A stretch of 64,000 nucleotides of DNA, taken from positions 372,001-436,000 of the forward strand of contig NZ_JAJTUT010000002.1 of assembly GCF_022399565.1 (NCBI RefSeq). The letters are read 5' to 3'. Position numbers and translations under genes: made by a program. Under the pieces are notes generated by a model. The model did no database searches and was not told where the DNA came from. It was given only the letters and a program-made list of their open reading frames with translations. Source of the stretch: Flavobacterium algicola (GTDB lineage Bacteria > Bacteroidota > Bacteroidia > Flavobacteriales > Flavobacteriaceae). Below, in pieces: positions 39,704-50,856 of the stretch (position 1 is its first letter; each line of letters starts with the position of its first letter).

Positions 39704-40882
39704 ATGAGCCAAAGAATAGTCATCGTTTCTGCAGTCAGAACTCCAATAGGAAGTTTTATGGGAGGTCTCTCCACTGTTCCAGCACCCGAACTTGGTGCTA
39801 TCGCTATAAAAGGTGCATTAGATAAAATAAATTTAGATCCTACTTTAATTGATGAAGTCTATATGGGCCATGTCGTACAAGCAGGAGCAGGTCAAGCACC
39901 CGCAAGACAAGCCGCGCTACTGGCCGGGTTACCAGATACTGTTCCATGTACTACAGTAAATAAAGTGTGTGCATCGGGTATGAAAGCCGTGATGTTTGCT
40001 GCGCAAGCAATTGCTTGTGGTGATGCCGAAATCGTTGTGGCAGGAGGGATGGAGAACATGAGCATGATTCCTCATTATGCACAGCTGCGTAACGGAACTA
40101 AATTTGGCCCAGCCACTATGGTGGACGGAATGCAAAGAGATGGTCTTGTAGATGCTTATAATAATCAAGCTATGGGAGTTTGTGCCGATTTATGCGCTAC
40201 CGAATACAATATATCACGTGAAGAGCAAGATGCTTTTGCAATAGAATCATACAAACGATCTGCCATTGCTTGGGAGGCAGGGAAATTTGATAACGAAATC
40301 GTCCCGGTGGCTGTTAAGCAACGCCGAGGTGATGCAGTAATTATCAGTAAAGATGAAGAGTTCTCTAATGTCTTTATTGATAAAATTCGCAACTTAAGAG
40401 CGGTATTTACACCAGAAGGAACTGTGACGGCAGCAAATGCTTCAACAATTAATGACGGAGCAGCCGCATTGGTCTTAATGACCGAAGAAAAGGCAATCAG
40501 TTTGGGTATTCAACCTATGGCATACATTTTAAGTTATGCCGATGCCGCACAAGAATCAGAAAAATTTACAACTACACCTTCCAAAGCTTTGCCTAAAGCT
40601 TTAGCTAAAGCAGGAATGACACAAGAGCAAGTCGATTTTTTTGAATTTAATGAAGCTTTTGCTGTAGTAGGTTTAGCAAATGCAAAAATTTTAAATATCG
40701 ATGCCGCAAAAATGAATATCAACGGTGGAGCTGTTTCCTTGGGGCATCCATTAGGTTGTTCGGGTGCGCGTATATTGGTAACTCTAATTAATGTATTAGA
40801 GCAAAACAATGGTAAAATTGGTGCCGCAGCTATTTGTAACGGTGGTGGTGGTGCATCGGCAATGATAATCGAAAAAGCATAA
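39704..40882 (+). CDS. Acetyl-CoA C-acetyltransferase (thiolase)
   Basis: 392 residues, normal for the family. Acyl-accepting Cys in NKVCASGMKA (about residue 90), His in GGAVSLGHPLGCSGAR (about 350) and second Cys in AAICNGGGGASA (about 380). It joins or splits acetoacetyl-CoA and acetyl-CoA in fatty acid or polymer metabolism. It appears monocistronic; the NlpC/P60 gene follows after 72 bp. Confidence 0.95.
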   Translation: MSQRIVIVSAVRTPIGSFMGGLSTVPAPELGAIAIKGALDKINLDPTLIDEVYMGHVVQAGAGQAPARQAALLAGLPDTVPCTTVNKVCASGMKAVMFAAQAIACGDAEIVVAGGMENMSMIPHYAQLRNGTKFGPATMVDGMQRDGLVDAYNNQAMGVCADLCATEYNISREEQDAFAIESYKRSAIAWEAGKFDNEIVPVAVKQRRGDAVIISKDEEFSNVFIDKIRNLRAVFTPEGTVTAANASTINDGAAALVLMTEEKAISLGIQPMAYILSYADAAQESEKFTTTPSKALPKALAKAGMTQEQVDFFEFNEAFAVVGLANAKILNIDAAKMNINGGAVSLGHPLGCSGARILVTLINVLEQNNGKIGAAAICNGGGGASAMIIEKA

Positions 40883-40954
40883 TTATAAAATCAGTTATTC
40901 GACTTCTATCAAAAAAAGAATAAGACGAACTACTCAACTCATAAACAACAATAC

Positions 40955-41713
40955 ATGTTTGGAATTTGCAATCTGGCTATAATCCCCCTTCGGTTTGAAC
41001 CGTCGGATCGAAGTGAAATCGTATCCCAAGTACTCTTTGGAGAACATTTCAAAGTCTTAGAACAACTCAAACAATGGTACCGCATCCAATTGCAATATGA
41101 TGGATACGAAGGATGGATTGATTCCAAACAATGCCAATTGATCACCGAAGTCAATTACGAACAGTTAAATGATAGTGCTATTGTTCTTAATGCCGATTTG
41201 ATTGAGTACATCACAACTCCTACCAATTTACTAATTCCAATTCCGCTGGGATCGTCACTTTCGTTCCTAGACAGCGAAATGAATACAAGTAAATTTGAGT
41301 TTGAAGGAGCCAAGGTCGAAGGAATTAAAAATAAAACGAATTTGATTAATACAGCTTATTTGTACTTGAACGCCCCTTATCTATGGGGGGGGAAAACGCC
41401 TTTTGGAGTAGATTGTTCGGGTTTTACGCAGATGGTTTATAAGCTGAATGGATACAAGCTACTTCGTGATGCTTCGCAACAAGCAGCGCAAGGGGAGCCA
41501 CTTAGTTTTATAGAAGAGAGTGAACCAGGAGATTTAGCCTTTTTTGATAATGATGAAGGGAATATTACACATGTGGGAATCATCATGGAGGACAATTACA
41601 TCATTCATGCTAGCGGAAAAATAAGAATTGACCGCTTGGACCATCTCGGGATTTATAATCCAGAGACCAACAGGCACACACATAAATTAAGAGTAATCAA
41701 AAAGATTATCTAA
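40955..41713 (+). CDS. NlpC/P60 family cell-wall peptidase with N-terminal SH3 domains
   Basis: 252 residues, no signal peptide seen. Residues about 1-65 and 65-115 are SH3-like (RFEPSDRSEIVSQVLFGE, WYRIQLQYDGYEGWID). The catalytic domain has Cys in GVDCSGFTQM (about 152), His in ITHVGIIM and a third His in YIIHASG. Such enzymes cut D-Glu-diaminopimelate bonds in peptidoglycan peptides. Absence of an export signal suggests recycling or an unrecognised route. Confidence 0.92.
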   Translation: MFGICNLAIIPLRFEPSDRSEIVSQVLFGEHFKVLEQLKQWYRIQLQYDGYEGWIDSKQCQLITEVNYEQLNDSAIVLNADLIEYITTPTNLLIPIPLGSSLSFLDSEMNTSKFEFEGAKVEGIKNKTNLINTAYLYLNAPYLWGGKTPFGVDCSGFTQMVYKLNGYKLLRDASQQAAQGEPLSFIEESEPGDLAFFDNDEGNITHVGIIMEDNYIIHASGKIRIDRLDHLGIYNPETNRHTHKLRVIKKII

Positions 41714-41840
41714 TTACCTATTACTCTTCGATACGTAATCTAGTTTGTTTAATTTCTAGCGAAAGTATTTTTATTAAATATTACTTAATGGTTTTTAGGT
41801 TATTCAATACTGTTGTAATAGTTACTATAATCACCAAATA

Positions 41841-41882
41841 AAAAGCGGTTCCTTTATTACTAAGTGAGGGAACCGCTTTTTT
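41841..41882. terminator. Bidirectional terminator between convergent genes
   Basis: Arms AAAAGCGGTTCC and GGAACCGCTTTT (12 bp) enclose a 16-nt loop, with A/T runs on both sides. It serves the NlpC/P60 gene (plus) and lgt (minus). Confidence 0.85.
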
Positions 41883-41901
41883 ATATATTAAACTGTATTT
41901 C

Positions 41902-42828
41902 TTAAACTTGATTTGTCTTTTTGGCAGTAAATACAAAGTACAAACCAATTAGGATGAACGGAATACTCAACCATTGTCCTGTAGATAGGATGTTTCCTAA
42001 ATCACTCTCGAATCCACCTTGACTTTCTTTTACCGACTCTACTACGATACGAACGCTGAATAGTAAAACTAAAAACAAACCGAACAAATAACCTGATTTT
42101 TGTCTTGCTTCTGTTTTCCAATAAAGGAAAAATAAAATTGCAAATACAAAGATGTAGCAGAAAGCCTCATACAATTGTGCTGGATGTTTTAAAGGTACTT
42201 CTTGTAACAAAGCGCTAAATTGAGAATTAGTTGCTATAGCATTGTAAGCTTGACTTGGATCCTGAATTCCCGTTCTCATAATAGCTTCTCTAGCAGAAAA
42301 ATGGTCTCTCACAAACTGAATTCCAAAAGCCGATTCAGTAGCTTTCCCAACAATTTCAGAGTTAAAAAAGTTACCCAAACGCACAAAAACAGCACCGCTA
42401 GCAACAGCAATTACAATACGATCAAGCATCCATAATAGGGGGCGTTTGATGACTTTTTTGCAAAAATAATACATTGCAACGATAATAGAAATTGCAGCAC
42501 CATGACTAGCAAGTCCTTGAAAGCCAGTAAATTCAAATGGGTTAAAACGGAATGGTAAAAATATTTCGGCCAAATGATTGCGGAAGTATTCCCAATCATA
42601 AAACAAGACATGTCCTAGTCGAGCGCCGATCAAAGTGGCAAGAACAGTCCAAACAAAAAGAGAATCCAGTTTTTCAATAGATTCGCCTTCACGTTCAAAA
42701 ATATTTTTCATGATGTACCACCCTAGTCCAAAAGCAATTACAAACATTAGGCTGTAAAATCGAATGATAAAAAAGCCTAAATCAATTCCTTCTGCGGGGT
42801 TCCATACGATGTTTAAAGCGTGTGTCAT
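41902..42828 (-). CDS. lgt: Prolipoprotein diacylglyceryl transferase
   Basis: 308 residues with seven membrane spans. Signature regions: RLGNFFNSEIVGK (family signature) and HPAQLYEA. It moves diacylglycerol from phosphatidylglycerol onto the lipobox Cys, the first step of lipoprotein maturation. It would also process the prophage lipoproteins. Third gene in a cysS-yidD-lgt array. Confidence 0.96.
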   Translation of the reverse strand: MTHALNIVWNPAEGIDLGFFIIRFYSLMFVIAFGLGWYIMKNIFEREGESIEKLDSLFVWTVLATLIGARLGHVLFYDWEYFRNHLAEIFLPFRFNPFEFTGFQGLASHGAAISIIVAMYYFCKKVIKRPLLWMLDRIVIAVASGAVFVRLGNFFNSEIVGKATESAFGIQFVRDHFSAREAIMRTGIQDPSQAYNAIATNSQFSALLQEVPLKHPAQLYEAFCYIFVFAILFFLYWKTEARQKSGYLFGLFLVLLFSVRIVVESVKESQGGFESDLGNILSTGQWLSIPFILIGLYFVFTAKKTNQV

Positions 42829-42921
42829 TATATATAAATTTGGGGTAAAAATACAGTTTTAGTTTAGAGTTTCAATATTAATTTGCTGTTATGGCTGGTT
42901 ATTAAGAACAGTTTAACAACC

Positions 42922-43167
42922 TTAATTTGTGTTATGGTGATCACAATTTTTCTTAGGAACGGGGTCGTAGCCCGTTTTCCCCCAAGGGTGACAGCTCAAA
43001 ATTCTTTTCAGTCCTAGATAGCCACCATAGAGTAAACCATGAGTTTGCAAAGCTTCAATCATGTACGAGGAGCAGGTAGGTTCAAATCGACAAGTAGCAG
43101 GGGTAAAAGGTGAAATAGCCGATTGATAAAAACGAACAAGAAATACAAAGGGAGTCGTTAATTTCAT
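42922..43167 (-). CDS. yidD: Membrane protein insertion efficiency factor YidD
   Basis: 81 residues. Family signature: [20 protein letters not shown], then [20 protein letters not shown]. It assists YidC-dependent membrane insertion. It lies between cysS and lgt. The length is typical. Confidence 0.95.
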   Translation of the reverse strand: MKLTTPFVFLVRFYQSAISPFTPATCRFEPTCSSYMIEALQTHGLLYGGYLGLKRILSCHPWGKTGYDPVPKKNCDHHNTN

Positions 43168-43273
43168 TTTAAGCAGATTATAAAATTACAAAAACAGAAG
43201 CATTGTAAAGTGAAAATTCTTTGAGTGCGAAAGGAAAAAGGTTCAACTGTAATTTACAATTGAACCTAATTAT

Positions 43274-44752
43274 TTATATTGTGAAGCTAGTACCTTCTTT
43301 ACCATCTTTTAATTGAATTCCAATTGCAAGTAACTGATCTCTAATTTGGTCAGACAATGCAAAATTCTTATCGGCTCGTGCTTGATTGCGCATTTCGATT
43401 AGTAGATTAACAGTGCCTTCCAGTTTGTCATTTTGACTATTAGATGATTTTTCATTTTCTAATCCCAACACATCAAATAAAAGGTCATTCATGGCCTTTT
43501 TAAAAGTAGTTAAGTCTGCTTCAGTCAAAGTTTCTTTACCATCTTTCAAAATGTTTGTGTAGCGAACGCCTTCAAACAAATGAGCAATTAAAATTGGTGT
43601 ATTAAAATCGTCATTCATAGCATCATAACAAAGTTGTTTCCATGCTGCAATATCAAGACTGCTGGTTTTACTGGTAGGAATTTGATTTAGAGTGTCCAGT
43701 GCTTCCATCAAACGTTTATAACCTTTTTCAGCGGCTACAATGGCATCATCAGAAAAATCCAAAATACTTCTGTAATGTGCTTGCAACATAAAAAAACGAG
43801 CTACAGAAGCGGGAAACGGTTTGCTCAGTATAGTGTTGTCGCCAGAAAGTATTTCGCCGGGTAAAATATTGTTTCCGGTAGACTTAGCCATTTTTTTACC
43901 GTTTAGGGTAAGCATATTGGCATGCATCCAGTAATTTACAGGAGTTTGTCCCGTGCAAGCTTCATTCTGTGCTATCTCGCACTCGTGATGAGGGAATTTT
44001 AAATCCATTCCGCCACCATGTATGTCAAAATGGTTACCAAGATATTTGGTACTCATTGCAGTACATTCTAGGTGCCAACCTGGGAAACCTTCTCCCCATG
44101 GAGATGGCCAACGCATGATGTGCTGCTGTTCTGCTTTTTTCCATAAAGCAAAATCTTGCGGATTTTTCTTGTCCGATTGGCCGTCCAAATCTCTTGTATT
44201 AGCAAGCATGTCTTCGATATTTCGACCGCTTAGAATACCATAATTATGATTTTCATTGTATTTAACTACGTCAAAATAGATAGATCCATTAGCTTCATAA
44301 CCAATTCCAGAAGCTACTATTTGCTTTATAATTTCAATTTGTTCTATGATATGACCTGTAGCCGTAGGTTCTATACTCGGAGGTAAAAAGTTAAACGCTT
44401 TCAAAGTCTGATGAAAATCAACCGTGTAACGTTGTACAACTTCCATAGGTTCCAATTGCTCCAAACGTGCTTTCTTAGCAATCTTATCTTCACCTTCATC
44501 AATATCATCCACCATATGTCCTACATCGGTAATATTACGCACGTAGCGCACCTTGTAGCCCAAGTGAATCAAATAACGAAAAATAATATCAAACGACATA
44601 AAAGTACGCACATTTCCCAAGTGCACATTGCTGTAAACAGTTGGACCACAAACATACATCCCTACATTACCCTCATGAATTGGGGTAAAATTTTCTTTTT
44701 CTCCAGAAAGAGAATTGTATAATTTGATATTTTGAGTGCTATATAAAGGCAT
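43274..44752 (-). CDS. cysS: Cysteinyl-tRNA synthetase
   Basis: 492 residues. HIGH-type motif HLGN with zinc Cys in YVCGPTVY. Other zinc ligands: GWHLECTAM and PHHECEIAQ. The KMSKS loop is [10 protein letters not shown]-terminal helical domain ends at about 490. It charges tRNA-Cys. Single class I synthetase, normal length. No T-box or riboswitch was seen upstream. Confidence 0.97.
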   Translation of the reverse strand: MPLYSTQNIKLYNSLSGEKENFTPIHEGNVGMYVCGPTVYSNVHLGNVRTFMSFDIIFRYLIHLGYKVRYVRNITDVGHMVDDIDEGEDKIAKKARLEQLEPMEVVQRYTVDFHQTLKAFNFLPPSIEPTATGHIIEQIEIIKQIVASGIGYEANGSIYFDVVKYNENHNYGILSGRNIEDMLANTRDLDGQSDKKNPQDFALWKKAEQQHIMRWPSPWGEGFPGWHLECTAMSTKYLGNHFDIHGGGMDLKFPHHECEIAQNEACTGQTPVNYWMHANMLTLNGKKMAKSTGNNILPGEILSGDNTILSKPFPASVARFFMLQAHYRSILDFSDDAIVAAEKGYKRLMEALDTLNQIPTSKTSSLDIAAWKQLCYDAMNDDFNTPILIAHLFEGVRYTNILKDGKETLTEADLTTFKKAMNDLLFDVLGLENEKSSNSQNDKLEGTVNLLIEMRNQARADKNFALSDQIRDQLLAIGIQLKDGKEGTSFTI

Positions 44753-44760
44753 TTTATTTT

Positions 44761-44848
44761 TTTTTGGAGCTTATTCCTGCTGTCCGCTGTATCTTTTTAT
44801 GGCAAAAAAAGCCATAAAAAGGATGCCGCTTCCATCAGGGCTAGGGCA
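44761..44848 (-). repeat. Flavobacterial intergenic repeat, copy 1
   Basis: On the minus strand: GGAAGCGGCATCC, then a perfect hairpin (TTTTTATGGC / GCCATAAAAA, 44794-44803 and 44811-44820), then GATACAGCGGACAGC. The flanks match copy 2 (54598-54730) although the hairpin differs. No gene inside. It looks like a dispersed palindromic repeat. Confidence 0.6.
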
Positions 44849-44908
44849 AATGGGTACGATTGAAACTTTTATAATTCTATACTATCTTCCTGTGAAGGAT
44901 GACTTATA

Positions 44909-45583
44909 TTAAAATTTTGTCTCTAGTTTGATATAATCCAAGAATTCGCGTCTTGTTTTTTCTTCTTTAAATTTTCCACCAAATTCAGATGTAACAGTAC
45001 TGCTTTCGATATCTTTAATTCCGCGAGAGTTTACACAAAGGTGTTTGGCATCAATAACACAGGCAACATCCTCTGTTCCTAGTGCAATTTGAAGCTCTTG
45101 CACAATTTGCATTGTCAAACGTTCTTGTACTTGTGGTCTTTTTGAATAATGTTCAACGATACGGTTCATTTTTGATAAACCAATAACTCTACCACTAGAA
45201 ATATAAGCAACATGTGCTCTTCCAATAATAGGTAATAAATGGTGTTCGCAAGTAGAGTAGAGGGTGATGTTTTTTTCAACCAACATTTCTCCATACTTGT
45301 AATTATTATCAAATGTAGAAGCTTTTGGTTTTTTGTCTGGATTTAATCCACCAAAGATTTCTTTTACAAACATCTTAGCCACACGATTAGGTGTTCCCTT
45401 GATGCTGTCATCTGTCAAATCCATTCCTAGCGTTTGTAGAATGCTTTCAACATCTTTCTTGATCAATTCAATTTTTTCTTCGTCACTTATTTCAAAAGCA
45501 TCGTCTCGAACTGGGTTTTTTGCAGATGTAGCAATATGATTATCTCCTATTTCATCATGCAATTCTTCACTATGTATCATCAA
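44909..45583 (-). CDS. folE: GTP cyclohydrolase I
   Basis: 224 residues. Zinc ligands in STCEHHLLP and Cys in KHLCVNSRGI. Conserved FVKEIFGG and SKMNRIVE. It converts GTP to dihydroneopterin triphosphate for folate synthesis. The N-terminal 45 residues are variable and acidic, as usual. A -7 box lies at 45620-45627. Confidence 0.96.
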   Translation of the reverse strand: MMIHSEELHDEIGDNHIATSAKNPVRDDAFEISDEEKIELIKKDVESILQTLGMDLTDDSIKGTPNRVAKMFVKEIFGGLNPDKKPKASTFDNNYKYGEMLVEKNITLYSTCEHHLLPIIGRAHVAYISSGRVIGLSKMNRIVEHYSKRPQVQERLTMQIVQELQIALGTEDVACVIDAKHLCVNSRGIKDIESSTVTSEFGGKFKEEKTRREFLDYIKLETKF

Positions 45584-45619
45584 ATTATTCTATTATAAAA
45601 GCGGTTATTTTTAAGCGAG

Positions 45620-45627
45620 CAAAGTTA
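45620..45627 (-). promoter_or_regulatory. -7 box upstream of folE
   Basis: Minus strand TAACTTTG, matching TAnnTTTG, 36 bp before the folE ATG. No TTG at 19-20 nt spacing was found. Confidence 0.4.
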
Positions 45628-45682
45628 ATTAATTAATATCAAACTATGTAATTCGACAAAAGTTAAATAAAACTTTTTATAT

Positions 45683-45729
45683 TAAAAAAATAACGGTACA
45701 ACCATTTGTATGGGTCGCTACCGTTATTT
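45683..45729 (-). terminator. Terminator after the aminotransferase gene
   Basis: 11-bp arms (AAATAACGGTA / TACCGTTATTT at 45688-45698 and 45719-45729) with a 20-nt loop, followed on the minus strand by a T-run. Confidence 0.7.
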
Positions 45730-45844
45730 CTATTGTAATTTTGTGTTTTATATATGTAAATTCAGTCTTGTAAAATATTATAAAACTACTGGTAATCTGA
45801 TTGTCAGTGTTCAAATAATTACAATCAAAGTTAAATTTACTTTA

Positions 45845-47068
45845 TTAGTCAATGACCATTGGTTTCTTGTATTTGATGGCTTTGTACACTTTAAGTGCTT
45901 CTTTCAATATCACTACCGAGCGAATTAAGTCTTCTTTCTTTAACACATAAGCCATACGCACTTGATTTTTACCCATTCCCGGAGTCGAATAAAATCCTGC
46001 CGCAGGAGCTATCATTACCGTTTCACCATCCAATTCATAATTTTTCAATAACCATTTGGCAAAGTGATCGGTATCTTTAACTGGCAATTTAACGATGCAA
46101 TAAAATGCAGCTTTAGGTAAAGTAACTTCAACACCTTCGACCTTATTTAATTCAGTTATCAACGTATCTCTACGTATTTTATATTCCTTAATCGTTTTTG
46201 TAAAATAACTCTTTGGCGTATCAATAGCAGCTTCACATGCTATTTGCTCAATTGTAGGAGGACATAAACGCGCTTGTGCAAATTTCATTGCAGTAGCAAT
46301 TACGTCTTTGTTTTTGGTAACCATGCAACCAATACGAGCACCACACATACTATATCTTTTGGATACAGAATCAATCATGATAACGTTTTGCTCTAGACCA
46401 ACAAGATTCATTACAGAATAATGAATGTCTTCTGGATCATAAATAAATTCACGATAAACCTCATCAGCAATTAAGAACAAATCATGTCTTTTTACCAACT
46501 CTCCCAATTGTGAGATTTCTTGTTCTGAATATAAGTTACCTGTAGGGTTACTTGGATTACAAATTAATATCGCTTTTGTTTTTGGGGTAATTAAACTTTC
46601 AAATTTCTCGATAGATGGCAATGAAAATCCATCTTCAAAATTAGAAGTAACAGGCACAACTTTAGCTCCTGACTCTTCAGAAAAGGCGCTGTAGTTGGCA
46701 TAGAAAGGTTCTGGAATAATAACCTCATCACCTGGATCCATAATACTTCCCATTGCAAATAACAAGGCTTCAGATCCACCAGTAGTAATCATGATATCTT
46801 TTGTATCTACGTTTACATGTTGTCTTCTAAAGAAGGAAGCTAGTTTTTTTCTGTAGCTTTTATTCCCTTCAGATGGACCATATGCAATAACGTCTAGATT
46901 GATATTTTTGATGGCTTCAATTGCTTTCTCTGGACTTTTAATGTCTGGTTGACCAATGTTAAGATGGTAAACTTTTAGTCCTTTTCTATTTGCAATGTCT
47001 GCAAATGGAGCAAGTTTACGTATTGGAGACTGAGGCATTTTTTTTCCTCTAATGGAGATATTAGGCAT
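45845..47068 (-). CDS. PLP-dependent aminotransferase (aspartate aminotransferase class I/II)
   Basis: 407 residues from ATG 47068 (MPNISIRGKKMPQSPIRKL); the longer frame adds 16 weak residues. PLP-site landmarks: ICNPSNPTGN, LIADEVYREF and the Schiff-base Lys in DSVSKRYSMCGARIG (about residue 234). It fits the aspartate/aromatic aminotransferase group. Substrate is not fixed by sequence. Confidence 0.92.
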   Translation of the reverse strand: MPNISIRGKKMPQSPIRKLAPFADIANRKGLKVYHLNIGQPDIKSPEKAIEAIKNINLDVIAYGPSEGNKSYRKKLASFFRRQHVNVDTKDIMITTGGSEALLFAMGSIMDPGDEVIIPEPFYANYSAFSEESGAKVVPVTSNFEDGFSLPSIEKFESLITPKTKAILICNPSNPTGNLYSEQEISQLGELVKRHDLFLIADEVYREFIYDPEDIHYSVMNLVGLEQNVIMIDSVSKRYSMCGARIGCMVTKNKDVIATAMKFAQARLCPPTIEQIACEAAIDTPKSYFTKTIKEYKIRRDTLITELNKVEGVEVTLPKAAFYCIVKLPVKDTDHFAKWLLKNYELDGETVMIAPAAGFYSTPGMGKNQVRMAYVLKKEDLIRSVVILKEALKVYKAIKYKKPMVID

Positions 47069-47229
47069 GTTAATGATGGTTTGGTACAAATTTGCGAATT
47101 TTTTGTGAACACGCATATTCTTTTACCGTTTAATAAAATGTTTTAATATCGAATTATAAAATCGTTAAAAAATGATAATAATAACACGAATTTTAACCTA
47201 CTATGGTTATTTTAAGAAGATAGCTTTGC

Positions 47230-47619
47230 TTAATTAGCAATGACATCCCCTTTAATTTTTAAAGGTATTCTCCCGCCGTCGTAATTTGCGGCATTAGTTT
47301 CTACAGTAATTGTTTTTCTAATTGGGCCAGGAGTTAAAATGTATTTAATTTCAATCTTACTAGATTTGCCAGGTTGTATTGTCTCTGGTGTTTTTGATAA
47401 AATGATACAACTAGTAGTTGACTGTACGGCATAAATAAATAATGGGGCGTTTCCTGTATTTGCAAATTCAAATACGCGAACTCCATTATCGTAACCCTTT
47501 TTGATAGTTCCAAAATCGATGGTGTTGTTTTGGGCTTTGAAGTCAATTTTAGCACCATTTTGTGCAAATCCGATACTGCAGAACAGCACGAATGCGATAA
47601 AAGTGGCTAGTTTTTTCAT
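47230..47619 (-). CDS. DUF1573 domain secreted protein
   Basis: 129 residues from ATG 47619. Signal peptide MKKLATFIAFVLFCSIGFAQ. The body is a single Ig-like DUF1573 domain (FGTIKKGYDNGVRVFEFANT, CIILSKTPETIQPGKSS). The family is widespread in Bacteroidota; function unknown, probably periplasmic. Confidence 0.88.
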   Translation of the reverse strand: MKKLATFIAFVLFCSIGFAQNGAKIDFKAQNNTIDFGTIKKGYDNGVRVFEFANTGNAPLFIYAVQSTTSCIILSKTPETIQPGKSSKIEIKYILTPGPIRKTITVETNAANYDGGRIPLKIKGDVIAN

Positions 47620-47705
47620 GGTTTTTGTTTTTGTCAAAGTAAAGATACTTGCTTTTAATTAGGACACAAATTTTTATTTCGCTTTTTATAGTGTACTTTA
47701 TTATT

Positions 47706-47713
47706 TACTTTTG
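47706..47713 (+). promoter_or_regulatory. -7 box upstream of valS
   Basis: TACTTTTG, matching TAnnTTTG, about 120 bp before the preferred valS start. The -33 place reads TTT, not TTG. The long leader contains no recognised riboswitch. Confidence 0.4.
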
Positions 47714-47833
47714 TTCCCAAATAGAATTACAAGAATCAGACCAAAGTACAAAAGATGATTTCCAAACGCTCTTATTTACATGATAGTTCAAGGAAATTTT
47801 TCTAATTTAATGATTAAACTTATCTACGATAAA

Positions 47834-50467
47834 ATGACAATTCCCGCACAATTCGACGCCGAAACAATTGAGAATAAATGGTATGACTACTGGATGAAAA
47901 ACAACTATTTTCATTCTGAACCAGACCATAGAACACCATACACTATTGTAATCCCACCTCCTAATGTCACTGGGGTGCTGCACATGGGGCATATGTTGAA
48001 CAACACAATTCAGGATGTATTAATTCGTAGAGCGCGTTTAAAAGGTTTTAATGCATGTTGGGTACCTGGTACTGACCATGCTTCTATTGCTACAGAAGCG
48101 AAAGTGGTTGCGAAATTAAAATCAGAAGGAATTAATAAAAATGACCTGACACGCGAAGAGTTTTTAAAACATGCTTGGGACTGGACAGAAAAGTATGGTG
48201 GTACTATATTGGAGCAATTAAAACAATTAGGTTGCTCTTGTGACTGGGAGCGAACTAAATTTACCATGGATCCTGATATGTCAGCCTCTGTAATCAAATC
48301 ATTTGTGGATTTGTACAACAAAGGATTAATCTACCGCGGATACCGTATGGTTAACTGGGATCCAGAAGCAAAAACTACTTTATCGGATGAAGAAGTTATT
48401 TTTGAAGAAAGACAAGGAAAACTATATTTTCTAAGATATAAAATTGAAGGTACAGAAGATTATTTGACAATCGCAACAACGCGTCCTGAAACTATTTTTG
48501 GTGATAGCGCTATCTGTATCAATCCAAATGACGAGCGCTTTACACATTTGAGAGGTAAAAAAGCAATCGTACCTATATGTGGACGTGTGATTCCGATTAT
48601 TGAGGATGAATATGTTGACATTACGTTTGGAACAGGATGTTTGAAAGTAACACCTGCCCATGATATGAATGACAAAACACTAGGGGAGAAGCACAATCTT
48701 GAAATCATTGACATCTTTAATGAAGATGCTACTCTTAATAGTTTTGGTATGCACTACCAAGGTCAAGATCGTTTTGTGGTTCGTGAGGCTATTGCCAAAG
48801 AACTGGAAGAAAAAGGAGACTTAACCAAAACAGAAACGCACTTAAATAAAGTAGGAACATCTGAAAGAACCAAATCGGTTATCGAGCCAAGATTATCAGA
48901 CCAATGGTTCCTTAAAATGGAAGATTTGGTGAAGCCAGCGATAAAATCAGTATTGGTAGATGGTGATGTAAAATTACATCCAGCTCGTTTTAACAATACA
49001 TATGCGCATTGGCTGAACAACATTCGAGACTGGAACATTTCTCGTCAATTGTGGTGGGGACAGCAAATTCCAGCTTATTTTTATGGAGATGGAAAAGAAG
49101 ATTTTGTTGTAGCTGCTTCTATCGAGGAAGCTGTGATTTTGGCGCAAGCTAAAACTTCTAACTCCTCACTTTTAATCTCTGACCTTAGACAAGATGTTGA
49201 TGCCCTAGATACTTGGTTCTCTTCTTGGTTGTGGCCAATGTCTGTTTTTGGAGGTATTATGGATCCTGAAAGCGCAGATTTTAAGTATTACTATCCCACC
49301 AATGATTTGGTTACTGGTCCAGATATCTTATTTTTCTGGGTTGCTCGTATGATCATTGCAGGGTACGAGTATGCAGGAGAAAAACCATTTACAAATGTGT
49401 ATTTGACAGGTTTGGTACGTGACAAGCAAAGACGTAAAATGTCTAAGTCATTAGGAAATTCGCCTGAACCATTAGAGTTGATTAAGAAATTTGGTGCTGA
49501 TGGTGTACGTGTGGGATTACTCTTGAGTGCTTCTGCTGGTAATGATATTATGTTTGATGAAGAATTGTGTAACCAAGGGAAAGGTTTTTCAAATAAGATT
49601 TGGAATGCTTTTAAATTGATTAAAGGTTGGGAAGTTTCTAGCGAAATAGAACAACCAGAATCATCAAAAGTGGCTATTGAATGGTACGAAGCAAAATTCC
49701 AACAAGTGCTGGCTGAAATTGAAGATAATTTTGATAAATACAGAATTTCTGAAGCTTTAATGGGAATCTACAAACTAGTTTGGGATGATTTCTGTTCATG
49801 GTTCTTAGAAATGATTAAACCAGCTTACCAACAACCTATTGATAGTATTACTTTTGCAAAAGCAATCGAAATGCTAGAAAATAACTTGAAATTACTACAC
49901 CCTTTCATGCCATTCTTAACCGAAGAAATTTGGCAGTTGATTGCTGAAAGATCTGTAGAGGAAGCTTTGATTGTATCAACATGGCCAGATTCAAAATCAT
50001 TTGACGCTAGCTTGATAGTAGATTTTGATGTAACAATGGAAATTATTTCTGGAATTAGAACAATTCGTAAGGACAAAAATATTCCGTTTAAAGATGCTAT
50101 CGAATTGAAAGCAATTAATAACGATTCAATTTCTACTTATTTTGATACTGTAGTGTCTAAATTAGGTAATTTGGCATCATTTGAATATGTAGCAGAAAAA
50201 GTTGATGGCGCATTATCATACCGTGTAAATTCGAATGAATACTTTATTCCGGTTGCAGGTACTATTGATGTTGCTGCAGAAATAGAAAAATTGACAGCAG
50301 AATTGGCCTATACCAAAGGTTTCTTGAAATCGGTTCAAGGAAAATTGTCGAATGAAAAATTTGTAGCAGGTGCGCCAGAAAAAGTTATCGCAAACGAACG
50401 ACAAAAAGAAGCAGATGCTATTGCAAAAATTGAGACAATTGAACAAAGTATTGCTGGCTTAAAATAA
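47834..50467 (+). CDS. valS: Valyl-tRNA synthetase
   Basis: 877 residues from ATG 47834 ([20 protein letters not shown]), preferred because it matches the usual start; an ATG at 47780 adds 18 residues. HIGH motif is HMGH in [14 protein letters not shown] and the KMSKS loop is [10 protein letters not shown]. An editing domain lies at about 190-330 and a C-terminal coiled coil (about 815-877) is typical of ValRS. It charges tRNA-Val. Confidence 0.97.
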   Translation: MTIPAQFDAETIENKWYDYWMKNNYFHSEPDHRTPYTIVIPPPNVTGVLHMGHMLNNTIQDVLIRRARLKGFNACWVPGTDHASIATEAKVVAKLKSEGINKNDLTREEFLKHAWDWTEKYGGTILEQLKQLGCSCDWERTKFTMDPDMSASVIKSFVDLYNKGLIYRGYRMVNWDPEAKTTLSDEEVIFEERQGKLYFLRYKIEGTEDYLTIATTRPETIFGDSAICINPNDERFTHLRGKKAIVPICGRVIPIIEDEYVDITFGTGCLKVTPAHDMNDKTLGEKHNLEIIDIFNEDATLNSFGMHYQGQDRFVVREAIAKELEEKGDLTKTETHLNKVGTSERTKSVIEPRLSDQWFLKMEDLVKPAIKSVLVDGDVKLHPARFNNTYAHWLNNIRDWNISRQLWWGQQIPAYFYGDGKEDFVVAASIEEAVILAQAKTSNSSLLISDLRQDVDALDTWFSSWLWPMSVFGGIMDPESADFKYYYPTNDLVTGPDILFFWVARMIIAGYEYAGEKPFTNVYLTGLVRDKQRRKMSKSLGNSPEPLELIKKFGADGVRVGLLLSASAGNDIMFDEELCNQGKGFSNKIWNAFKLIKGWEVSSEIEQPESSKVAIEWYEAKFQQVLAEIEDNFDKYRISEALMGIYKLVWDDFCSWFLEMIKPAYQQPIDSITFAKAIEMLENNLKLLHPFMPFLTEEIWQLIAERSVEEALIVSTWPDSKSFDASLIVDFDVTMEIISGIRTIRKDKNIPFKDAIELKAINNDSISTYFDTVVSKLGNLASFEYVAEKVDGALSYRVNSNEYFIPVAGTIDVAAEIEKLTAELAYTKGFLKSVQGKLSNEKFVAGAPEKVIANERQKEADAIAKIETIEQSIAGLK

Positions 50468-50490
50468 TAGTTATCATTTTTAAAATAATT

Positions 50491-50517
50491 AAAAATCCCG
50501 GATATTCCGGGATTTTT
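50491..50517 (+). terminator. Terminator of valS
   Basis: AATCCCGGA and TCCGGGATT arms with a 3-base loop, then a T6 run. 24 bp after the valS stop. Confidence 0.88.
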
Positions 50518-50856
50518 TAATTTGTAACAGTTTGACAATGTTAGACTTGGTAAAATAGTTCTACTGGTTACCATTTTTGAACATTATATTATTTCTTTGC
50601 ATGTGCTCCAAATTTGCAGAATTGACCTTTAGATTTGTCCTACTTAAATAGGTAAACAATTCTACGCTTTCGAAAAAAAAGATAGTAATTATAAAACCAG
50701 ATACCTAGAAGCAGCGTATATAGTAATGAAATCTTTCAGATAAAAATGTTAGGAAAAGAAGTACTTCTTTTTAATCTTTGGAATCAGAATGTAAAAATTG
50801 TTTCGAATTTTTTAATATTAATGTCAGGGATGCTATTTGGCTGCGTCTAAAAAATT
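50518..50856. other. Intergenic region with one perfect palindrome
   Basis: No gene was seen. A perfect 18-bp palindrome (50754-50771, AAAAGAAGTACTTCTTTT) lies about 85 bp before the next gene and could be an operator. Confidence 0.4.

Noticed and set aside
44753..44908. T-box or riboswitch upstream of cysS
   Set aside because: Only the dispersed repeat and AT-rich sequence are present; no T-box or known riboswitch pattern.
45710..45928. 72-codon plus-strand open frame after folE
   Set aside because: It overlaps a terminator and the aminotransferase gene's end; no coding features.
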